Shown piece after piece: positions 54,357-64,000 of a stretch of DNA of 64,000 bases. The stretch's first letter is position 1; every line of letters starts with the position of its first letter. Below the pieces are notes generated by a model. It searched no databases. It was not told where the DNA came from and was given only the letters and a program-made list of their open reading frames with translations. The position numbers and the translations under genes were made by a program. The DNA is from Pseudevernia furfuracea. Its lineage: Eukaryota > Ascomycota > Lecanoromycetes > Lecanorales > Parmeliaceae. The DNA lies in assembly GCA_022315425.1 (NCBI GenBank), contig JAIUPT010000020.1:620001-684000 (forward strand), in the 5' to 3' direction.

Positions 54357-55576
54357 ATGGCCGCCTCAATTAGCCGTCTAGGCCTCAAAGCTCTACGGTA
54401 CACGTCACTTATACCAGCGCGAAGGAAACATCTTCCGTTGAGATACCCCAACCGAGCCTTCCACACCACACCCTCCCATCGCCGTGGAGAAGACTCAGAA
54501 GACTACTCCCCCTTCCAAAAACCCCAACGCCAACCCTTCAAATTCTCCCTCTCCGACCTCGACCCTGACGAACGCTCCGCCTACAATTCCCTCTCCCCTG
54601 AAGAGCGTGAGCAATGGCGCGAAGAAGCCCAACAAATGCACGACCACATGACCAAGCCAGAAGTAGAATCAGAGCTACAAGGGGAAGTGTCTCAAGCCGC
54701 GTACGAGACATCAGAAGAGGTACCGCAAAAAGGAGCCACTATGCCCCGGATAAAGCCCGGGTTCTTTGCCATGGGCGAACTGGAGGAGCAGGATTCGGGC
54801 GAGGATCCGGAGTATGAGGGCGATGATCTCACGTCGCTCGGCCATAGCGAGCTGGAGCAGCACAGGGAGATGAGACATTATGCCAGGATAGCCGCGTGGG
54901 AGATGCCTTTACTCAGCAGTGCGTCCCCATTCCCTTCCGTCGTTTCCCCTCCACCCCATTTAGCTGACGCAGCGTCTTTGCAGAACTCGCCAAACCCTTC
55001 GCCCCACCCGCCCTTGACCATCCCCTCCGCTTCCGCTACACCAACTACATGGGCGAAACGCACCCGGGCTCCAAGAAAATCGTTGTCGAGTTCTGCACGC
55101 GGGACCTGCGCGCCCTTACGGAACAGCAGAGGATAAAACTCGTAAAATTGGTTGGACCGCGGTACGATCCCGAAACCGACATTGTGAAAATGGGCTCCGA
55201 GATGTTTGAGACGGCGGCGCAGAATAAAAGGTATTTGGGCGACGTGGTCGATACGTTGATCGAGGAGGCGAAGGATGGGACGGATACGTTTGAGGATGTG
55301 CCGCTCGATTTCCGACATCATAAGTTCAAGCCGAGGGTGGAGTTTCCGGAGGGGTGGAAGTTGACGAGGGAGAAGAAGACGAGGCTAGAGGAGGATAGGA
55401 AGTTGAGGTTGGAACGAGAGAGGGAGAGGGAGGTGCAAGGGAAGTTGGTGGAGGGGGCGCGGGTTGTGGAGGAGGCGATGAAGAGGTTGCCGGTCAGGGA
55501 TGAGAGCAGGGTGCTGTTGGAGGCACAGCAGGGGAGGCTTCTTAAGAAAGGAAGAAAGCAGAAGATGAGGAGGTAG
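54357..55576 (+). CDS. rsm24: Mitochondrial small-subunit ribosomal protein mS35 (Rsm24)
   Basis: Component of the small subunit of the mitochondrial ribosome. Two exons, 54357-54918 and 54984-55576, give 384 aa. The N-terminus is a mitochondrial presequence: basic, Ser-rich, no acidic residue for 50 residues, with a likely cleavage region near RAFHTTPS. A charged linker follows (SLSDLDPDERSAYNSLSPEER). The conserved mS35 core starts in exon 2: LRFRYTNYMGETHPGSKKIVVEF, then LTEQQRIKLVKLVGPRYDPETD, IVKMGSEMFETAAQNKRYLGD. The C-terminal helix is strongly charged (RLEEDRKLRLERERERE) and ends basic. The intron is 65 bp with the acceptor TTTGCAG and splits a Lys codon. Confidence 0.9.
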
Positions 55577-56240
55577 CGATGGTAGTAATGAGTGCTGGAC
55601 AGTGAGCCAGCTGTACATACTACATCGCGATAGCGCCACACTTCGAGAGTGGTAGAGGCCAGGTTAGCATGCCTATGTACAAAACGTCCCAGCGACCAGA
55701 GACTCTTTGTACAACCACAATTCACGAGTAATTCATTGGAAATCATCATCATCGGTGAAAAGCATGCTAGAATTCCCTTCGCAGTCTATCTAAAGAGAAT
55801 AAATCCATCGCACGCTCCCCGCTCCGCCCCCTCGAAATATTTTTTTAAAGGTTTTTGTTCCAAACGCCTATTGGCGGATGAAGAGTAAACCAGCCAAACT
55901 CCGCCACCTGCATCGACAAAGGAAGGGGGGGGGGAATAGAACATGGGACCAGCTACCTCTCAGAGAGAGGAGAGGTGGAAAGCGTATGGCCAAAGCGGAA
56001 GTGAAAGGCCTGAGACACCTCGGGGTCACGATGATGGCCACGGGCTGTCATGAGTGATCTAGTAGACCGAAGGATGATTATTTGTGATAAGATAACAATG
56101 AAGCACGCATGAGGTAACATAAGAAGAACACAGCAGCCAAGCCAATCGTTGTTGATGTCCAGCGCTCATATGCTGTGGGCTACCGGACTTTCCATCCCTC
56201 CACCCCTCCGCCCCTGCCCCATCCACCTCCTAGAGCACGA
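55577..56240. other. Intergenic between convergent genes
   Basis: No gene. A run of G (about 55926-55934) and a GAGAGAGGAGAGG stretch near 55962. It holds the 3' ends of the two converging transcripts. Confidence 0.45.
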
Positions 56241-58251
56241 TCACTGCTGATCATGCATGTCAATCAGCACATCGTATCCGTTCCCAGTCATCTTGCCCTT
56301 CGCACTCTTCGATCCATTGGTAGCATGTGCCTTCTTCGCGTGCTTCTTCGGCCCGTGCGCAGCTTTGCCGTTCTGGTTGCCCTTGGGCTCGGGAGGGTTG
56401 GTGACGAACTCCGGCTGTCCCGGTTCACGGAAGAAGACACGATGCTGGATGGGAGGTGATGTGATGGATGTAGCATCGGACTCCTCTGCAACGGCGGAGG
56501 CTTGGAATGGTTGTCGGACACTGCCAGCGCTGGGCGCTGGAGAGTGGCGACCGAATCGGACAGGGCCTCTGCCCTTGACAGCAGTACCATTACCATTGTT
56601 GGCGGAGGAATTGCCATTATAGTGAGCCGGAGTGCCGGCACGAGAGTCAGACGTAGCTTTACCATTCAAGCTACCAAAGGTAATGGCGTTGTTGAGGGTA
56701 GGTGTGGCAGAGGTGCTGATAGGAGTGTAGGTAGGCGTATACACAGCCTGGCTGCCGGAGCGGGTTGAATCTGAAGGGGCAATGAAACTGATGTCCATCG
56801 AGGTAGGTGCGTTGGTCTGCGGGTTCCAGTTGTTGGGCATACCGTTATACCCTTGACGGGCAAATGAAGCAGCTGCGCCGTCATCAGAAGGTCCACTAGC
56901 TCTATTCACGATGAGGTAGTCCGGAGCTAGCTTTCGTGTAGATGCGCCCGCGTTGTTCTGTTGTTGACCAACTGAGGACTGTCCCAAGTTGGTCGGTCGG
57001 CTGATGGGTGGTTGCTTTGGTGGAGAGGAGCTACGAGAGCGACCACCGTTTTTGGCTCTGGTAGGTCGATTGTAAGGAGGTGGTGAAGCAGTGGCAGATC
57101 CATCGTATGCAGGTGGTGAAGCGGTGTTCTTAGCTGAACGCTGTTGGTAGTTCTCAGCAGCACCATTTCCTAGGAAGGATTGACCACCTTGACGGAATAG
57201 ACGCTGCTGAGCCATGTAGTTGGCGTGGGTCGCAAAATGATGGTGCGGAGCTGCGAATGCTGAAGCGTTGGGATTATACTGCGTATTGGCAGCAGGACCA
57301 TGGTTCAAAGCGCGATTTGAAGCCTGACTATTGCCGCGACCCAAGATGATTGGAGTGCCGTGCCCAGCAGCAGGAGAAGCACCGGTGCGATTGGAAGGGC
57401 CTGGAGCACCTGGATGTTCAGGCTTGCCATCCTGACGTCTCCAAGGCTGAGACAGAGCTGCGGCAGGCTTAGTTGGGGTAGGGAGCTCTTCTCTGGGCCA
57501 ATTTGGGGGCTCGCGGAAGCCAATCGCGCGACGAGTCTCTTCGTCTATTGGGATCTCGTGCTTATACTTGCAACCTTCCTGCATATAGTTGCAATTGCCG
57601 GTTTGGATCCAGTAGGTGCAGTAGACCTTCTTTCCCATCGTACCCTTCTTTCCCATGGTATCAATGATACTGGTGTCATTGGTAGTAAGGGTTGGTCTCT
57701 AAGAAATAGTAGATGGAGATTAGCATGCGTATAGCGAAAGTTGATCGTGGAATAGCGGAGGGTGAGTGCGCTCATACGGGAAATTTGTCTTTGGACTTGA
57801 ATCCTTCACTCCAATTCCCCGCAGCATTCTTGTTCCCTTTCTTGTCAAAAGCGGAAAGCCCTTTCTGAGTAGAGCTCTCAGATCTTTCTGAGCCGGTTGA
57901 ACCATCCGAGCCAGGGCCGCTGCCTTCTTCGTTCGCAAGGGTGTGAGTGTTGATAGGTTGGTCCAGCTGGTAACGGGTACCATGTGCAGGGTAATCTCCG
58001 GTGATAAGCTCCATGCGAGCTTTCAAGGCTTCGAGCACTGTCAATGTAATAGGGACACCCTTGAGGAGGACTGAATCAGGCAGCTCGTCGATCGCGATCA
58101 ATGGCACAACGGTTTGGCCGTCGCGCTGGATGCACCAGCGTGGCCGTAGAGGTCCCAACATGGCAAGTTGCTGAGCCTTGATGCTCTCAGAGGACGTTGC
58201 GGGAGTCTGGGCTCCAGTGTTGGTATTGGTGTTCATGTTGAAATCGGTCAT
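56241..58251 (-). CDS. CCCH zinc-finger protein, probably RNA-binding
   Basis: Two exons, 57778-58251 and 56241-57698, join in phase 0 to 643 aa. A single CCCH finger at about residues 185-205 (VYCTYWIQTGNCNYMQEGCKYKH) has C-x8-C-x6-C-x3-H spacing. Fingers of this kind bind single-stranded RNA, as in mRNA decay or polyadenylation factors. The N-terminal exon has a folded-looking patch (LRPRWCIQRDGQTVVPLIAIDELP, GVPITLTVLEALKARMELITGD). The rest is long, Asn/Ser/Pro/Gly-rich and disordered, ending with a conserved-looking HRVFFREPGQPEFV peptide and a Lys-rich patch (GPKKHAKKAHATNG). Two MGKKG/MGKKV peptides are duplicated just before the finger. The Gln/Asn-rich tails suggest condensate-forming behaviour, which is inference. 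Confidence 0.8.
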
Positions 58252-59266
58252 ATACCTTCGGGGTATGGTATACTTGAAGGTGATGATAGATGATGTTGTG
58301 AATGATTTGGATATTGTGTGTTAAGTAGATGAGTACGTAGGTATCTATGGTGGCGATAGAAAAAGCAGCTAAGGTCAGGGTGATCCTATATTGCAGTCGA
58401 TGAAGTTTGATAGCAACACCAGGTTTTCTCTGTTTTGTCTCTGTGGTTAGCCACGTGTTGGCAGGAATGAGGATGTTTGATGATTACCTTTTGCTGTCGA
58501 TGGACTGATTGTTGTGGTCAAGCTTCCACAATATAGATTGTTTGAAGCTTTGTTGTTCGATGAGGAGGTATATCTAGTTTGCTTTGGCGCGTTTGCTGCA
58601 GGAAGGAAGAAAGGAAGAAGTATGTAGAAAAAGAAGAAGGCTGGTTGCATCAGAGGTTTAAATACACCCCGATGAACGAGGCTAGTTACATCACTGAAAC
58701 AATTCATTGTTCAAGAGGGCAGGAAATGAATGTTACGATCATTGCACTGCCTGCCAAAAGTGAAGGCGCGAAATGAAGTGTCTTCATAGGGTGGCCGCAG
58801 ATGAGCACATGACAAGTGAAGAATCTGTCCCGCACCAGGCGGGGTCAGAATTCACCCGAGTGGTGCAAAATCGGGCAGCAAAAAACAGAGTGAAAACACA
58901 AAACAATGCCAAAGTGAAGCCATCTTACAATGCTGGCGGGATGCTGCAAGGTACTGTGGGCTGCATATGCATAAGGGTAATTGCCGCGATGCAACCATAT
59001 CATCATCTGCCGTTTACAACCGAAAATCAAGCAAATTTTTCAACCCCTTTCCTCTATTCGTGATGCAACCTTGGATGTTTCAAAGGCGACTGTCTTGAAG
59101 CTTACTTCCACAATTGGATGGGGGCAGCAGAGCGGCGCCCAATGATTGGCGGCTTATAGGAAGAGACGACTAGGGCTGTATTCGACCCTTTCCGCTGGAA
59201 AGGCAGACATCTTGGACGGAGCAAAAACTAAGAAAGTTCGCTCCTGATCTACATCCACTCTGGACC
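58252..59266. other. Upstream region of the CCCH gene and intergenic
   Basis: The CCCH leader is probably long; a TTTAAATAC box on the plus strand (minus GTATTTAAA) lies near 58660. No other gene is seen. Confidence 0.45.
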
Positions 59267-60839
59267 TCAGGTGTACTGCCCTCCTCGAAATAGAATGATA
59301 TTCATGGAGGTGTCGTTCGGCTCAACGACTCCTAGGCTGTGAGCTGAGCCGCTTAGGCCAATGATGATTGGTGATTCACTTGAGGCTTCGGTGTAGATTG
59401 TCCCGCCCTGCTCGTCAAGAAAATCTACCAGGATTTTGCGTGTCAACTGTCCAGAGTCCAGCATGCCACAGCCTTGTTAGCGGGCACCCAATGCATAAGA
59501 TAAAACCGAATGGTTGTATCAGTATAACAGCAGCATGCTTTTTTTTGCCATCACAGCCGCCTTTTTTGGCCCGTGCGTAACGCGGTGCGCTGTCGGAAGC
59601 AGGAAACAACTTTGGGTCGCCCGATACTGCTGCCTTCGGCAAAGACACCCTATTCCGTGGAATTTTGGCCACTGACTCTACAAGCATTCCGTACATTAGC
59701 GCTAAATCATCACGATAATCGCCTAGGTCACGAGACGGGCCAGTGAGATGGAGAAGGACCCTTTGGTTCCGAAGGAGCTTGCCGTTATGAAACATCAGGG
59801 AGGAAATGGATACTGGAAAACCACATACTGCAGTATTTGACGGGTTCTTCAGCCCTCACTGTCAATGATCAGCGACAAATGGGAGGCTGGATGGTTTCAG
59901 CGACAATTTCCCCGGCGTTCTCGAGTAATTTAAGCAAACACCCTCAGAAAAGGAGGCGCTAGATGTAATCTCACCGTAGCCTCGGGAAGTCGTGGTGCAG
60001 CTTGAGTGGAGTCGGGAGGGATTTCTCTTCTACATTCAACACTGTAACATTGTCTCCTGAAGAGCACTAGCCTAAGCATGCCACGGAATAAGAATTGCTT
60101 CCTTGAGCTCAAAGCCTGAGGCATGAATCAGGTCTGAGGAGTAAGAGAAGCCCTTTGCTTCCGAAATATGTCTCATATATCTTAGAGAATCAACACATTC
60201 GGAAGGTACGAACCGTGCAGGTTACGACCAGCGTCATGGGCCCACACAAATCACAAATTCCATGGAGAACAGGGTAGAGACCCTGAGCCCCTGAGGAAGA
60301 GGTTGTCCTAATTCCAGAGGGATACTGTTGATCCCGATTTTCAAATGGTCCTGAATCACTGTCGGGAACCTTGAGTACCATTTATGCTTGCCTTCTTACA
60401 TTCAGTCACAATGAAATTGTGATCTACCTCGCAGTTCGCATCTGTCAATCCTGTAGGCGGTTGTCTCTCAGCGGGCTCTGGGTAAAGACTTGAACCGGTG
60501 GATGCAAGTACAGCGACACCTGATGTCTGGTGGCAGAATCTCCTACCATAACTGACAGTGCAATATCATTGCGGCTGTCTTGATGAGTGGCAGTAGGTTG
60601 GGCTTTCTGCCGCAATGTAGCTGGCGAGTTCTGCTAATCATAAGATAGACCATACTGACGCCTGTCTGATCGTCGGAATCACCTCAAAGCCGTTAAGCAA
60701 TGCATCGTCTTTACCATCTCACATGTTAGTGGCGGGCCTCTTGGTAAAGCTTTACTGTTTCCATCATGGCCCTGGTGCGGAGATGAAGATGGAAGTCCGC
60801 GCCACCGGGCAAGTATAGGCCTTCAACAGTCGAGGCCAT
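59267..60839 (-). pseudogene. Dihydroorotase (pyrimidine pathway) pseudogene
   Basis: Pieces in correct order on the minus strand match dihydroorotase, the third enzyme of UMP synthesis (yeast Ura4 type). The start at 60839 reads ASTVEGLYLPGGADFHLHLR with the metal-binding HxH, then AMMETVKLY; near 60510 SLYLHPPV; near 60290 GIRTTSSSGAQGLYPVLHGI; near 59640 ESVAKIPRNRVSLPKAAVSGD and PASDSAPRYARAKKGG (family form GSDSAPH..AK..G); then ILIQPFGF and a C-terminal segment DFLDEQGGTIYTEAS with LFRGGQYT to a stop at 59267. Between the pieces are stops and frame changes, so the gene is dead. Functional dihydroorotase is essential without pyrimidines, so an intact copy should lie elsewhere. Confidence 0.75.
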
Positions 60840-61359
60840 GGCTTTGCAGGCTCAAGCGAACTAGGGGAGAAACTTCAATGGATGCTGGTGGGCGCTCATG
60901 TCACCTGGAGAAGTCACCGCCTTTTAGTGATCAGGCTGAACGATCCAGGGTCGAGAGCCTGCCGTGAGCTTCTTCAGTCTAAGGTCCCCTCATCTCTAAC
61001 GACGGTATATGATCAACTCATGCGATGGATTCAGTGGTGGATTCAGTGGACTAGAAGAGTTACACTTGTGAGTAACCGACTTTCGCCAGACTAGACCTTC
61101 TCGAGTCGTTGGCACATGTCGCATTTCGAACAGGTTAGGGCTGGATCTAAAGAGACGGTCCGCGCGCCAGCGGTGAGGCACAGAAGCAACTGGGCACAGC
61201 ACGAATACTACTTATCTAATTGTCATACTCATTGGATGAAGGAGACATTCTACGCATCATGCCTCAATTTATTTATCGGAGGAGAGTCTCGATTGTATAT
61301 ATTACATCTATACTATACCTATGGATTTGTGCTACAGATTTGGGTATCTAAATGGAATT
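60840..61359. other. Intergenic, nothing recognised
   Basis: A stretch between the dihydroorotase relic's start and the stop of the methyltransferase gene. No supported feature. A short direct repeat GGATTCAGTGG occurs twice near 61025-61050. Confidence 0.4.
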
Positions 61360-63249
61360 TCAAAAGACTCGATTCTCCACTTGAACCTTCCCACCATGGC
61401 TTGCGCTCGCAGTCCAATTTTCAGCATCAAACTGTGCATCTACATCAACTCCCCTTCGCTCGGCAGGCTGGCGGAGAAACGCCTCACACAATAAGCCTGC
61501 TGCAACACTGACATTCAAGCTATCGACCATGCCCTGCCCAGCTCTCAGACCATCGATTCCAACATCGAAATCTGCCTTGCTTTGTATGTTCCAATGCAGG
61601 CCTTGGCCTTCGCTGCCGAGAATCAAAAGGCATGGATGATTACGAACGGGACTTCCCAGATTAGAGGTGGAGAAGTAATTACCGACCCCGGTCCGCTTGC
61701 CAGGTCTTGGCGCGGCCGCTGCGTAGATCTTCCAACCGTTGCTTTTACATCTATCGATGAAATTTCCAGGCTGGCTTACCGACACAAGGGGCAAGGTCTC
61801 GCAAGCGCCAGCTGAAGCTTTGATTGCAACGGGAGAGACGGGAGCGCTGCTGCGGTTAGAGATGGCAACAGTATCGACGCCGAGGAAAAAGGCGGTTCTC
61901 AAGATGGCACCTAGGTTTCCAGGGTCGAGGATGCCGTCCAATAAGAGCACAAAGGGATACCTCGGGAAGCCGACATCATACTTTACGTTGGTGCTTGTGC
62001 CATTGACAGCTTCGTCCTCGCGTGACTGGTGGTCCAACATGACGTGGAACGCTCCATTCCGCTTCTCGACAGCCCGAAATCCTGCGACAGGTAGCTTTGG
62101 AAGTGGAGATGCCTCTAAGATGTAGCCATTATGAGGTCTCCCTGTGCTCATTTTGTCCATCAACCGCAGCCAATCTCCTTTAACTCTCTCCACGACCACG
62201 CCACGCTTCAAAGCTAGCTCCCGGATCCTTTTGTCCTGATCATGGACTTCTCGATTATCCCCACTGTATATGTAGAGCTTGTAGAGCTTCCTTCGTGATG
62301 ACAGAAGAGCTGCCATAATCACAGATGTACCGTAAAGAAATTCGGATGCTGGTGTAGTATACGGCATACTCAAGGGAACATTTGAATCTCCGTGTTGTAA
62401 TTGCTGGTAATCATCCTGAAATAGGTCTCTTGAAAAGCTTTTTCCCACTGTTCGGTTTGCAAAAAAAGCACGATCTGGCGGCCTATCGAGGTGTCGTCTC
62501 ATTGAGAATCGAGGCCTGTGAGGCTCTGTGGACGGGTCCATATCATCCTGCAAGTCTTCAGGCATTGAAAGCCCACGTTCTTGCTCTTCTCCATGATTGG
62601 GTGTAGCTGCGCGGCGTGGTGCACGGTCGAAGGGTGCGCGCCCGAAAAGGTCTTTCTCCGAGGTGTAGTTCTTGTCCCCATGAAAAGCCTTGCGGTGAGC
62701 TGCTCGGCGGATGATTGAACTGGATTGGCCTAATACTCTAGGCTCCACCTCATGTCCAAACTTGAGGGCTCGACGTAGGTCGCGGTTTCCCTCAGGGTTG
62801 CTCGTGTAGTCGTACTTGGCCCCTCGAGTGGAGCGATCGAATTCGCTCTTTTCATTCATTCGAAGTGGCTTCCGGAGTCGTCTTTGTGTTACCCGACTCT
62901 CCTTGGTGTTTGCTGATTCCCTAATATCCTCAAAATCTATCCCCTGCTGGTGGTTTGGCCTAGGTCTCCTTTCGCGCGGAGCATGGGAATCACCCATTTG
63001 CTTTCCAAAAGCCCGCTCTCCATCCCGCGGGCGACGGCTTGGAACAGAGTCCTGGGCGGGACCCCTGAGTCGACCAGCACGCCGTCTCTCGGGTCCCTCG
63101 ATGCCATATCGTGATCGCCTTAGAGACTTGTTTATTGCTGTATTGGTTGATATGTACGCGGGAAGGGTCTGTCGCCTTGAGACGTTTCGAATTTCTGGCA
63201 GGCGCTTGCTTCCAAGTCCATGGCTCATGCACGCAACAGCTTTCAGCAT
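61360..63249 (-). CDS. mrm1: Mitochondrial large-rRNA 2'-O-ribose methyltransferase (Mrm1-like, SpoU family)
   Basis: SpoU-family SPOUT enzyme that methylates a ribose in the peptidyl-transferase region of mitochondrial 21S rRNA, using S-adenosylmethionine. Single exon, 629 aa from the ATG at 63249. The first 60 residues are basic and free of acidic residues apart from one Glu, fitting a mitochondrial presequence. A long Arg-rich linker (about 60-300) is unusual in length and disorder. The substrate-binding N-domain starts at EFLYGTSVIMAALLSSRRKL (about 305). The catalytic domain from about 420 has the three SpoU motifs: DPGNLGAILRTAFFLG (Asn and Arg), LLILGSEGQGL, and VDSLNVSVAAGLL. The knot fold is inferred from these. 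The C-terminal 30 residues are variable. Confidence 0.9.
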   Translation of the reverse strand: MLKAVACMSHGLGSKRLPEIRNVSRRQTLPAYISTNTAINKSLRRSRYGIEGPERRRAGRLRGPAQDSVPSRRPRDGERAFGKQMGDSHAPRERRPRPNHQQGIDFEDIRESANTKESRVTQRRLRKPLRMNEKSEFDRSTRGAKYDYTSNPEGNRDLRRALKFGHEVEPRVLGQSSSIIRRAAHRKAFHGDKNYTSEKDLFGRAPFDRAPRRAATPNHGEEQERGLSMPEDLQDDMDPSTEPHRPRFSMRRHLDRPPDRAFFANRTVGKSFSRDLFQDDYQQLQHGDSNVPLSMPYTTPASEFLYGTSVIMAALLSSRRKLYKLYIYSGDNREVHDQDKRIRELALKRGVVVERVKGDWLRLMDKMSTGRPHNGYILEASPLPKLPVAGFRAVEKRNGAFHVMLDHQSREDEAVNGTSTNVKYDVGFPRYPFVLLLDGILDPGNLGAILRTAFFLGVDTVAISNRSSAPVSPVAIKASAGACETLPLVSVSQPGNFIDRCKSNGWKIYAAAAPRPGKRTGVGNYFSTSNLGSPVRNHPCLLILGSEGQGLHWNIQSKADFDVGIDGLRAGQGMVDSLNVSVAAGLLCEAFLRQPAERRGVDVDAQFDAENWTASASHGGKVQVENRVF

Positions 63250-63730
63250 CACATTGGTGCACAGTTGGTTTCATCAACGAGAACAAAGAAATCGCTGCAG
63301 TCGCGCTAGGCCACCCTAGGCCATCGGTCATCGGCCAAAAATTGGCCGTGATGCCAAGTCTTCTGCTCTTCGAGAACCAGGAACGAAGTCGAAAATGTCT
63401 TCAATTAATTGAAAAGAGCGCTGACGTGAGCTCGAGCAGCCAACAGAAGATTACGAATGGACTACTGACACTTGGTACCTAAAAATTATTCCGTGAAGCT
63501 CACCCTACGAAGCCCAAGGACCATCCAACTCTTCAGGGACACGTCTCGTACCTCCGAATTGATCGCGCAGTATTGGGCTACAAGACGGATCGATCGATTG
63601 CTTGCCAGCAAGTGTCGCTATGCAAATTTGCCTGATGCATACAAGAAGCATACACGAAAGACGGTCTTTGAAGGAGGAAGGTTTCCGCTTGTCCCGCTTT
63701 TGAGAGACTGGAGACTGGAGACTGGAGAAA
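63250..63730. promoter_or_regulatory. Divergent promoter region with 7-bp minisatellite
   Basis: 481 bp between the Mrm1-like start and the next rightward start. The 7-bp unit GAGACTG is repeated about 3.4 times at 63704-63727, immediately before the ATG at 63731, so the leader of the right gene contains it. Confidence 0.5.
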
Positions 63731-64000
63731 ATGGCGGAAGTCAATCCACGAAGCATTTCCCCTGCTTCACGCTTGCTACAGGCGCAGAATTCCACGGAGC
63801 CACAATCAAACGCTGTTGCCAGGAATTACCGTAAAGATGTTACATATTCTCCAATTCGTCAAGAGCGGAAGCTGAATGGTTCCACAAAGAAGGACGCATT
63901 GGCAGGTCCCTCTACAGCTTCCGAAGTCTCCGGTTTTCCTTTTGGAAACAGTGTCGATACATATGAGGATGGGCTGAGTGTCACATCAGCAGAAGTACCA
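63731..64000 (+). CDS. Start of a gene cut by the window end, unrecognised
   Basis: From the ATG at 63731 the frame is open for 90 codons to the last base. The peptide is polar and Ser/Asn/Gln-rich (AEVNPRSISPASRLLQAQN, NYRKDVTYSPIRQERKLNG, SFGFPFGN-like turn), typical of the disordered N-terminus of a larger nuclear or regulatory protein. No domain can be named. The divergent layout with Mrm1 and the absence of stops support a real gene. Confidence 0.5.
   Translation, partial: MAEVNPRSISPASRLLQAQNSTEPQSNAVARNYRKDVTYSPIRQERKLNGSTKKDALAGPSTASEVSGFPFGNSVDTYEDGLSVTSAEVP

Noticed and set aside
1..64000. Secondary-metabolite gene cluster
   Set aside because: Transporters and a dead regulator are present, but there is no polyketide synthase, NRPS, terpene synthase or other backbone enzyme.

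Overview
The window is nuclear DNA of a filamentous ascomycete (Pezizomycotina). The signs are short spliceosomal introns (about 40-80 bp) with GT..AG ends and CTRAY-like branch points, genes on both strands without operons, fungal families (ISWI remodeller, Alg13, mS35, AP-3 mu, SpoU-type Mrm1, RTA1, Zn2Cys6, HET), and decayed genes whose stop codons fit C:G to T:A transitions, as RIP (repeat-induced point mutation) would leave. The class cannot be settled by eye. Exon borders were worked out by hand from splice signals and reading phase.

Layout. 0-17 kb is an accessory, transport-rich stretch: a small secreted protein, an APC amino-acid/choline-type permease, a monocarboxylate-type MFS carrier, a tail-anchored fatty aldehyde dehydrogenase and a YAT amino-acid permease. 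Between them lie an enolase-superfamily scrap, a Tc1/IS630-type transposase relic, a HET-domain relic, inverted and tandem repeats, and a small dispersed repeat carrying a tRNA-like T arm. At 16.5-18.1 kb are a secreted protein and a Gln/Pro/Tyr-rich pseudogene. 19-33.8 kb is a conserved block: ankyrin protein, AP-3 mu adaptin, DMAC1-like mitochondrial protein, HAPSTR1/TAPR1-like protein, ISWI ATPase, HAD hydrolase, a secreted or anchored protein of unknown role, and a sorbosone-dehydrogenase-like secreted protein. 35.2 kb holds a MITE. 37-46 kb has Alg13, an FHA/protein kinase gene with an in-frame TGA between its domains, an AT-hook protein and a mitochondrial-carrier-like protein. 46.8-53.3 kb is a decay zone: an RTA1 pseudogene, a nearly full-length Zn2Cys6 regulator pseudogene, and two loci sharing a TATA box plus CA-rich leader, at least one of them frameshifted. 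54-64 kb returns to conserved genes (mitoribosomal mS35, a CCCH zinc-finger protein, Mrm1 and the start of another gene), with a dihydroorotase pseudogene in between.

Functionally this is a patchwork of housekeeping genes (trafficking, chromatin, N-glycosylation, mitochondrial translation) and accessory transport/secretion genes. I see no coherent biosynthetic cluster and no clear new system. The points most worth a second look are the FHA-kinase stop codon, the tRNA-like dispersed repeat, the shared promoter/leader pair, and the set of transition-decayed genes.
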